Source: Atherinomorus stipes | Taxonomy: Eukaryota > Chordata > Actinopteri > Atheriniformes > Atherinidae | Assembly: GCA_023101725.1 (NCBI GenBank) | Contig: JALJCO010007894.1 | Coordinates: 310,001 to 374,000, forward strand | Direction of reading: 5' to 3' | DNA length: 64,000 nucleotides | Shown: in pieces, positions 56,382 to 64,000 of the stretch | How the letters are laid out: each line of letters begins with the position of its first letter | Position numbering within the stretch: the first letter of the stretch is position 1 | Notes under the pieces: model-generated | What the model saw: only the letters and a program-made list of their open reading frames with translations | The model's database searches: none | Told to the model about the DNA's origin: nothing | Made by a program: the position numbers and the translations under genes

Positions 56382-57479
56382 TACACTTTATTGCCAAACG
56401 TATTGGCTCACCTGCCTTGACTCACATATGAGCTTAAGCGACATCCCATTCCTGATCCATAGGTTTCAATATGATGTTGGTCCACCTTTGCAGCTAGAAC
56501 AGCTTCAACTCTTCTGGGAAGGTTGTCCACAAGGTTTAGAATTGTTTATGGGAATTTTTGACCGTTCTTCCAGAAGCACATTTGTGAGGTCACACTAATG
56601 TTGGACGAGAAGGCTTGGCTCAGTCTCCACTCTAATCCATCCCAAAGGTGTTCTATGGGGTTGAGGTCAGGACTCTGTGCAGGCCAGTCCAGTTCCTCCA
56701 CACCAGACTCTGCATCCAGGTCTTTATGGACCTGCTTTGTGCACTGGTGCACAGTCATGTTGGAAGAGGAAGATGCCAGCTCCAAACTGGTCCCACAAAG
56801 TTGGGAGCATGGAATTGTCCAGAATGTCTTGGTATGCTGAAGCATTCAGAGTTCCTTTCACTGGAACTAAGGGGCCAAGCCCAGCTCCTGAAAAACACCC
56901 CCACACCATAATCCTCCCTCCACCAAACTTTACACTTGGCACAATACAGTCAGACAAGTACTGTTGTCCTGGCAACTGTCAAACCCAAACTCCTCCATCA
57001 GAATGCCAGATGAAGAAGCGTGATTGGTCCCTCCAGAGAACGCCTCCACTGCTCTAGAGTCCAGTGGCGGCTACTTTCCACCACTGCATCCACACTTTGC
57101 ATTTCACTTGGTGATGTATGGATGGATGCAGCTGATCACCATGGAAACCCATTCCATGAAGCTCTCTGTCACTGTTCTTGAGCTGATCTGAAGGCCACAT
57201 GAAGTTTGGAGGTCTGTAGTGATCGACTCTGCAGAAAGTTGGCCACCTCTTCGCATGATGCGCTTCAGCATCCACTGACCCGCTCCAGCAGTTTACGTGG
57301 CCGACCACTTCATGGCGGAGTTGCTGTCGTTCTTAAACACTTCCATTTTCTTATAATACAGCTGACAGTTGACTGTGGAATATATGTGCTTAATTTATAC
57401 ACCTGTAGCCATGGAAGTGATTCGAACACCTGAGTCCCATAATTTGGATGGGTGAGCAAATACTTTTGGCAATATAGTA
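56382..57479 (-). mobile_element. Tc1-like transposon, internally deleted
   Basis: The ends pair: TACACTTTATTGCCAAACG at 56382 against the complement of CTTTTGGCAATATAGTA at 57479, with GTATT-GCTCACC continuing the match. TA is present on both sides. The interior codes for transposase on the minus strand (see the overlapping entry). The 1,098-bp length is short for Tc1 elements with this protein. The missing part is the N-terminal DNA-binding region, where CTGTGGAATAT (57373-57383) jumps straight to the flank TTATACACCTGTAGCCATGG. It is probably immobile on its own. Confidence 0.9.
56546..57370 (-). pseudogene. Tc1-family (DD34E) transposase, truncated and frame-broken
   Basis: A DDE transposase cuts and pastes its element at TA sites. 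On the minus strand, 57053-57308 holds the end of the DNA-binding region, followed by the first catalytic aspartate near 57026 (a D in DQSRFFIW, where the usual next E is Q). A stop follows near 56983. [15 protein letters not shown] at about 56880-56925 is the conserved middle block. [11 protein letters not shown] near 56745 carries the second aspartate. SPDLNPIEHLW near 56660 carries the final glutamate. All three acidic residues are therefore still present, but stops, frameshifts and loss of the N-terminus make the gene inactive. Confidence 0.85.
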
Positions 57480-57496
57480 TATGCTTAAAGTTCTTG

Positions 57497-57660
57497 ATGT
57501 ACACACTAAAAACTCCTGACCCACTGCTGGGTTAAAAAGGGACCAACCATTCAACTATTCAAATATTCAACTTCTAGATCAAACATTCAACCCAAAAGTT
57601 GGGTTATAAAAATACCCCAATTTTCTGGGTCGAAGTAACCCGGAAATTAGTTGGTTTTAT
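57497..57660. repeat. Small MITE-like repeat with GGGTTA/TAACCC motifs
   Basis: CACACTAAAAACTCC, GCTGGGTTAAAAA, AGTTGGGTTATAAA and AGTAACCCGG resemble common fish repeats of alternating GGGTTA and AACCCA. The ends are not clearly paired. Confidence 0.4.
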
Positions 57661-57688
57661 CGAAAGTCTATACGTTTACTTTTGTTTC

Positions 57689-58305
57689 TAAGGGTGTGTT
57701 CACATTCTGGCTGTTTGGTCCGCTTTAAACGGACCATAGTCCGATTCCACGGATAGTCCACATCGTTAAGCGCAGTCTGCACAACAACCATAGTCTGGTG
57801 TGCTCCAAAGAAGTAGACTCTGGTCCATTTGAAAGCCGGGGATCTTGGTCTACTTGCAAACGGACTATCGAACTGTCCAGCACACCTAATGGAAGTGACG
57901 TTTGTTGATCGTAATAAAGCAGAAGAAGAAGTAGAAGGAAGTGGGGTAGATTATTGTTTGGGTTGGAGGAAAAACAAAGCAAACAGCGCATTTTTGAAGA
58001 AGCAGAAGTCAAAACAACACCGAAAAACAACTGGAAATGTGTAGACAGAGATGAAGTAGCCTAATAAGAAGCAGAAAGATTTCCACTTTAATCACAGAGT
58101 CCAGTTTTCTTCTTCTTCCTGCTTTTTCATCATTGATCAGTGGTTGGATTTGGGAGCGTCGCCCCCTAGTGAGCAGTTGTTTTAACTGTGGTGGTTTAAC
58201 CAGACGGTTTGGTCCACTTTGGTAATTGCAATATGAACGCAAACCAAAGCAAAGAAAGGTGTAAAATTTTTGTCCGTGGACTATCCTGGTGTGAAAGCAC
58301 CCCTA
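57689..58305. mobile_element. MITE with AGGGTG(T/C)...TTCACA ends
   Basis: The left end TAAGGGTGTGTTCACA pairs with the right end TGTGAAAGCACCCCTA (complement TAGGGGTGCTTTCACA). The inner phrases GGTCCGCTTTAAACGGACC near 57718 and GGTTTGGTCCACTTTGG near 58208 are also partly inverted. About 617 bp, no transposase. The end sequence is common in fish Harbinger- or hAT-like MITEs; I do not assign it firmly. Confidence 0.65.
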
Positions 58306-59807
58306 AAAAAAAGGGGAAAAAAAAGGTATATTACTGGCCTTGCGTGGCTTTCTGGTTATAGAAGGAGGATTTAGCTGCTCTGTGTAGTGAGGTGTGTGTT
58401 GCATTTGCACTGCTGTAATTGAAGTGACATTTCAAAGCTGGTCAGCGTCAAATAAAAACGTCTTGGCTTTATATGTGATCTGAAGTGCTGGAGCAGGGCG
58501 TGTGTTTATGTGCAATAAAAAAAAGTGAGAAAGAGTTTGAAGTCTCTCCATGCAGCAGGTTGTTTCTTTGTCAGCATTCATTTTGTTCCATTCTTTCAAC
58601 TCTGAGAGCAAGCCTTAACATCCTCTCCAGATGAATTGAGCTGCACTTGAGAGGAGAGTTGATGGAAATGAAGCTCCTCCACAATGCGTGGGCAACGCTG
58701 CCAAGCGCATGACAAAGTGGAAAGTGTTGAATTTAAAACCATATAATGTTTCTCAAATGTGAGGCGATACAGCAAAGAGAGAAAGTGGGAGAGAGAAAAA
58801 GAAAGCTGAAGAGGGGGAGAAAATGCAGAGCGAGCCACATAGTCAGCCAGATAATTGACACTCTCAGAAAACAAGCCACCACTTCTCTTCTTCCTCTCGT
58901 CGTTTGAGTGCCGTGCCGTTGCTTAAGTTATTGTGCCCATTGTAAGTCACAAAGCGGGGAGGAATGTTTGGCCGGCTCTCTGGGAAACGCCACTCTAGGA
59001 CCCACAGCTGTCACATCCCGGGGACTTGAATTCTGCCACTGAGAGTTCAATAGTGAGGAGCTGGCAGAGGGAGATATGCTTTTTACTCCTGCTTTGCAAG
59101 CTGGGAACGGACTTGATGTTAAATCTGGGCTGGTGCCGTAATAACATGCTCTCGTGTAGTTTCCCTCATGATTCTCCCTTCACTCACAATCTAAAAATCT
59201 TCACAACTCCCCACTTATGTCACCTTTCTTCACCCCTCCATCTATCTCCTCACGTCTGTCCTCCTTTCAAAAGCACAGCCTCACTCCGCATTGTGCCTAA
59301 ACTTGAATAAACAATCGTCTTTCTGTGGCAAAAGCTCCCCATCTCGCCAAAGGAATGCTGTTTCCCATCCTCCGCCTCACCATGGTTACTGGGAAACTAC
59401 TGAGAATCATATTTTACATGGAGGTGAGCACAGGCTGACAAAAAAAAAAAGGAAAGAAAGAAAAGAGGGCAATTCTTAATCTTGCTTTCACTCATTTTAA
59501 TTTTACCTTGAATAAATTATCAAAATAGTGTTTTTTTTTTCTTTTCTGGGAATTATTAAGCAGAATGCTTGTGCGGAGTCAATGCCATCCATTTACTGAC
59601 ATAATTGCAAGCAGTGAAAATGAATTTAATTAGATTACTTTTATGAGTCTGTCACATTAATAATCCGTTTTAAACACCCGCCCGTTAATAAAGTGATTAG
59701 AATTGTGCTGCTAAATGCAAAAATATGTTGAAATAAACATAATGAAAATGCATTAGTCAAACTCGGCTCTCCCTATCTTTCTTTTTAGACTGAAACAACT
59801 TTTCTGT
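58306..59807. other. Non-coding stretch; candidate conserved non-coding DNA
   Basis: No gene seen. 58590-58720 and 59565-59770 (GAATTTAATTAGATTACTTT, CCGTTAATAAAGTGATTAGA) look enhancer-like with homeodomain-type ATTA cores. 58760-58830 and 59440-59475 are purine-rich. Confidence 0.4.
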
Positions 59808-60438
59808 TTAGGGATGAGCATATCGATACCCTGGAGACGATACTTCAATACTTTCGCCAGACAAAATATCAGAATCGATACTTTTTTGACTATCACAAAT
59901 TTGCGATACCACTGTACAGATACAAAACATGCAATTTGTTTTCACTTCTAAGAGTTTTACATAATGAAATTATGTGTGAAAGCAGCCAGATTCTAGCTTC
60001 TGTCACATGATGCTGCTACTGTTAGTGATGATGATGATGTTTTGGTTTCTTTCAGGGCTCATATGCAGGTTATTGCACATGATCTTTCGGTAAATATATT
60101 ACGATTACATTTTTATAATTGAACATTTTCCATTGAATAAATTTAAATAATCTGAACCTGTGTTGACGTTATTTGATACTTAAAAGATCTTTTAATCTTA
60201 ATTTTGTTTAATTTCGTCATCAATTTATTTTCTTGTTGTTTTACAAACATTCCTTTTCAGTAGTTCTGTGTTCAAGTTTACTTATATTCAATATTGCCCT
60301 TGCATTCAAGATATTAATGCAAACTGTACAATCATGTGGTTTTCTTTTAAAGGGACCAACAGTATCACATCAATAAAAAAGTACGTTAAATTAATGGTAT
60401 CGTATCGACAGGAAAAATGTTGGTATCGCCCATCCCTA
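59808..60438. mobile_element. hAT-like non-autonomous element (TAGGGATG ends)
   Basis: The left end is TAGGGATGAGCATATCGATA and the right end GGTATCGCCCATCCCTA. Flanks TTTCTGTT and ATTCTGTT agree at 7 of 8 positions, the hAT target length. CGATAC/GTATCG motifs recur near both ends. 631 bp, no convincing frame. Confidence 0.82.
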
Positions 60439-61330
60439 ATTCTGTTTTCTTTTTTTAAATAACAGGTTTTACAGTCCACCAAAATGATCTCTGTTCTGTC
60501 AAAAGCTGTGCTGAATTACTGCAGTAATTGAAATAAAACAGTCTCTTTTTCCAACAGCACTGACATGAAATCATTTCACAACTTTGCATCAGTCATTATG
60601 TAGAAATAATTCTACCACTGAACCCTCCTCTCTCCCTCCGCTGCAGTTTCTACCACCCAGCTTCTTCTCTCACCGTCATCTTATTATGATTATGACCAAA
60701 CCTTCACATTCCTCAGCAGTGATCTCATTTTGTAGCACAATACAGTACGAGAACAACAATTTACAGGGACCAAAGGCCTTCAGGACTACAAAAGTCTCCC
60801 TCCAGGTGGTCCTCAAACCTCAGAGAAGACGGTGGAATTAGAGAGAGCGGAAACAATGCAGCATGCAATCTCCATTCCTGCGTCTCTGCAGCCACACTCT
60901 GCTCGTCTCAAGTGACATTGTCTTTCGCAGCTTTAATAGCCTGGCAAGGTCGCTTCCCTGCAATGCTCCCTGCTTTCAACAATTACAGCTCTGCTGCTGG
61001 ATGTCAGGCGTTTCGTTGTGCCCTGCATGTGTCAGAGAGCGATAGAATTAATCATTCGACGTGAGCTACATGTGTAGTTAATAGAGTATGCTAAAAATGT
61101 ACAAGATATTTTCCTGGTAGGAATGTTTTTAAAGACCAGGATGGTAATAATGGTGATGATGGCAGAGGAAGGAGTATTTAAATGCATTGCATTTGAAACG
61201 GCTTCATATGACAATGATTAGATGTAAATGTGTTATTTTGGACCATTGTGTTGGACTGGTCAGACATAAGTGATGGTGATAATGCAAAGCAATGAAACGA
61301 GGCTTACAGTTACATATTGCCTCTTTTTTT
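60439..61330. other. Non-coding stretch, no gene seen
   Basis: Ordinary composition. Plus-strand frames over 60584-60841 and 60863-61045 carry no recognised motif. No repeat seen. Confidence 0.45.
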
Positions 61331-61489
61331 TTTTTTTTTTTTACCAATATCTGAGATATCCCAAAATAGCTTTAACTTGGCCAGAGGAGTTCATTTTGGA
61401 CATCTGGCTGCCAAATATCAGATACTAGCAGGTATTAGCCAACATGTGGCTAATTCTAATGTTTTGGCAACTTGGTAAGAACCAACAAC
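61331..61489 (-). mobile_element. hAT-like element fragment, reverse
   Basis: The minus strand reads CCAAGTTGCCAAAACATTAG, TTAGCCACATGTTGGCTAAT, ATCTGATATTTGGCAGCC and AGATGTCCAAAATGAACTCC, matching 26640-26745. A 22-base T run is the reverse of the A run seen at 26886-26905. It is cut at 61490 by a TTAA element; the other side of the host element is not recognisable after 62173. Confidence 0.7.
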
Positions 61490-62173
61490 TTAAAGTGCTG
61501 ATGACACGACCTCAACTTCAAGTAACTTTGCCACACAATAACACACCAAGACAAAATAAGTAGTTCTGTGCAGTTCGAAGTTAATCAGACGTGTATTTAC
61601 GTAAATATCCTATGTTTAGGAGGCTCGGCTAAACACTAATAGCTTTTCAGTCGTGAACCTAGCCGCCGTGATGTGATGTCAGCAACATACAGAGTTGCGG
61701 TCCGCCCATTGAGTTACATGTATGCAACTCGTGGCTGCAGTTACCTGAAGCGCCAGTCGCGAGTTTCGTTTCTTAATCTTGCCTCAAGTCCCTTTAATTG
61801 TAAGGTCTGATGTCCCCATATTCCTCAGCATCATCACTTTTCTCAACTGGCTGATGATCCACCACACAAACCATTTCCAGTCTAGCTCTGGAGCATCTTT
61901 TGAGTTTTCCACTGCTTGGATTAAACATGTAAATCAATGAGCCAACGATGACTGCTTCACCGTGTGACGTAGTATCATAGAAATGTCTAATTAGCCAATT
62001 AGACATTTGATTCAGGATTCACTTTGTCGGTGGTAAGTGGCTTTTCAACATCAGATATTTACGTGAATATAAGTCTGATTGACTTCTAACTACGCAGAAC
62101 TACTTATTTGGTTTTGTTGTATTGTTGTATTGCAAAATTACTTGAACATAAGGTTGTGTCATCAGCACTTTAA
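61490..62173. mobile_element. TTAA-flanked element (AGTGCTGATGAC ends), composite
   Basis: TTAA at 61490-61493 and 62170-62173 flank a 676-bp element whose ends begin AGTGCTGATGACAC. The inverted repeats extend about 120 bp (CAAGTAA, AAATAAGTAGTTCTG, AATCAGAC, TTTACGT). The segment 61728-61797 is copied from the right end of the 18402-18838 family, ending exactly in CCCTTTAA. So one TTAA element sits inside another. A relative without that piece is at 45796-46140. Confidence 0.8.
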
Positions 62174-63221
62174 ACTACAGCCCCAGAAACATAACAAAAA
62201 GGATTTTATTTAAATTTCTGCAAAATTTCTTTGAATCTTTCCAAAATGCGTATTTAAATAATCTAAACATTTTCATTTAGTTTTTTTCCCTGTACATTTG
62301 CAGCAGTACTTTTGTCAAGGCTGGTGCTCCATACATTATGTGTATTTAAATGCATAAGAACTCCACAATTCCCAACAAATCCAAATAGTTAAAAAAGGAA
62401 AAATTTTCGTTGCACTGTCTTTTCAGTTTGTGTTAAATCCTTTCTCTTGCTTTGTATCAAGACAGTGGCAACAACTAACAGGCTCTTAAACACACAAAAT
62501 TTCTTTAAACCACAAATCTTTTTTCCTCAGACTCTGCTTATTGGCCTGTGATATCCATATTATTGTATTATTCTGTTTTCCTATTTCTTATCATCAGCCC
62601 TCTCTGCTGCAATGACCTCCTCAGATGACCCCCACATCTCACTTTACATTTGCCTTAGAGAAACACCTTGGTCCTTCGTGCAGGATCCAGTCTGTATACC
62701 TGCAGTGTGCTAATTTGTCTCTAGGTAACAGGGCTTTTAGAGAGCACGAGGCATGCGCTAGGCAATTTATTAGTCTAATTTAAAATGTCTGTCAGCAAAA
62801 CGCTATGGGAGGTGGTAACTGGCTCTGTGATGACAGCATTGTGAATAGAGAGTGTCATGCCATAAAAGGGATACATACAGCCACTGTTTATTATGCTAGG
62901 TTTAGGACAGTGCGTTGCTGAAGGAGTAGGGGTTGAGGAGTCGCTCACATCCACACATTCATACAGATTAACAGCACTTGAGTGGATTTTTCATTTATTA
63001 CCTGGCAAACGCAGAGCTGACCTGACTTAGAATTTGCATGCATTTTCCACCTGTATATTAAATGTTTGCGGGCGCGTACAGGTATAACACCGTTTACACA
63101 TACTTCCACAATGACCCATTCTGGCCAGGGATCAGCACTGTGAAAAATTACTTCACAATAATCAGTCACTTTCCAGCATTAAACTCTCAACTGGATGGAA
63201 ATCATTGGTATTTCTCCCACT
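62174..63221. other. Non-coding stretch; candidate conserved non-coding DNA
   Basis: No gene. 62590-62930 is a balanced block (GGCAATTTATTAGTCTAATT, AACAGGGCTTTTAGAGAGCA) that looks conserved. The rest is AT-rich unique sequence. Confidence 0.35.
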
Positions 63222-63994
63222 GGCTGCGTTTACATGGACCCAAATATACCGATTGCTTTCGGTTTAAAAGCTCTTTTGGAATGAAAATGTTCCATGTAAA
63301 CGCCTCTTTCCGAATGAAAAGTGCTGAACCGAATGAATGAGCTTTATGCACAGATCCACTACTTTCTGAACTTAATACTGCACCTTTGTTTCCTGTCTTT
63401 CATGATTGGATGAACTGATTAATCCAGGTGTGTCTGATCTCAGCAAATGATCAGACACACCTGGATTAATCAGTTCATCCAATCTTGAAAGACAGGAAAC
63501 AAACGTGCAGTACTAAGTTCAGTAGGTACTGGAGCTGTGCATAAAGCCTATTATCTTTCGGTTTAACGGGGTAGAATATTCCGTTCCCCAAACCGAACGG
63601 GGTATCATGTAAATGCTGAATTGGAAAGTTGTAAGGTTGCACTCTTACAGCGCATGCTTCGACAAGACGTCAACGTGCAACGAGTGGCGCTACGTTTCCT
63701 CACTTTGACAGATGACTGTGAACAACGCAATTCCTTGGACAGCAACAGAAAGTTTGTTTTTAATTCAAATTCTGTCTCTATGCCTTTTTCTCTTAGTGCA
63801 GCAGGAGCACCTGAGGATCAGCTGCTGGATTAAGAAACCCCAACAACCGTGATGATCAGTTTGTAGACCTTCGTCTTTAATAAATATTTTGATTTACATT
63901 ATTCTGCGCACGTCGGACAGGATTATTCTGAATAAATGTTGTCGCGCGTACACGCCAGATCCGAATGAATTAGTTCTCATGTGAACGGCTGCCC
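63222..63994. mobile_element. GTTTACATG-type element containing a foldback
   Basis: GGCTGCGTTTACATGGACC at the left and CATGTGAACGGCTGCC at the right are approximate inverted repeats. Inside, CCATGTAAACGCC (63292) and ATCATGTAAATGC (63604) repeat the motif, and GTTTAACGGGG/CCGAACGGGG motifs recur. It is split by the 207-bp hairpin at 63341-63547. The minus or plus frames here are not recognised. The right boundary is near the window edge. Confidence 0.65.
63341..63547. mobile_element. 207-bp near-perfect foldback element
   Basis: The 99-nt left arm (63341-63439, starting GCTTTATGCACAG) and the 99-nt right arm (63449-63547, ending CTGTGCATAAAGC) are inverted copies with 7 mismatches by hand count and no gaps. 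The loop is TCAGCAAAT. The inner 37 bp pair perfectly except none seen. The arms contain GGATTAATCAG-type sequence. Such a structure would give a long RNA stem if transcribed. Confidence 0.9.
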
Positions 63995-64000
63995 TAAAAT

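Noticed and set aside
62170..62260. Continuation of the hAT-like host element to the right of the 61490-62173 insertion
   Set aside because: The sequence after 62173 does not match the expected host sequence, so the right flank is not supported.
1..64000. CRISPR array, bacterial operon or phage-like system
   Set aside because: Repeat spacing, composition and transposon content are vertebrate; no spaced direct-repeat array or dense coding was seen.

Overview
The window looks like teleost fish nuclear DNA, most likely a percomorph. The evidence is the repeat content: two Tc1-like transposon families, an L2/CR1-like LINE, a second LINE with a CxxC...HxxxxC tail, a tRNA-derived SINE, several TTAA-flanked inverted-repeat elements, hAT-like short elements ending in TAGGGATG, and (GGAT)n, (TTTAA)n and (CA)n microsatellites. 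I found no complete host protein-coding gene, no functional tRNA or rRNA gene and no CRISPR array. All recognisable coding sequence is broken transposon protein. Two weak exon-like stretches are listed at low confidence (27540-27662 and 46600-46930).

Layout. 1-9143 is dense in nested DNA transposons: TA-flanked MITEs, hAT-like elements, two TTAA elements and two Tc1 remnants. 9144-14070 contains two islands almost devoid of C on the plus strand (10785-11718 and 12640-13549), separated by ordinary DNA and followed by a Harbinger-like MITE. 14071-22217 is mostly unique or old repeat DNA with further TTAA elements. 22218-27011 carries hAT-like elements and two hairpins among unique sequence that resembles conserved non-coding DNA. 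28215-32236 is a third, 3.2 kb G-rich, C-poor island between inverted copies of one repeat. 32246-37792 holds two LINE remnants and a Tc1 remnant. 37793-50438 is largely unique, with an hAT element containing a nested TTAA element, a SINE and a large tetranucleotide microsatellite. 50439-51795 is an unusual inverted-repeat element with 180-bp internal tandem units. 53174-63994 has a SINE, a MITE, the best-preserved Tc1 element, more MITEs, and a 207-bp near-perfect foldback at 63341-63547.

The most useful result is that the window contains its own controls. Two TTAA insertions have both the occupied and the empty version of their target present here (7286-7701 versus 41512-41515; 39903-40696 versus 26752-26755), and a short element inside a LINE has an imperfect 7-bp target duplication. 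The unique stretches are probably a regulatory gene desert, but that is inference and needs cross-species alignment.
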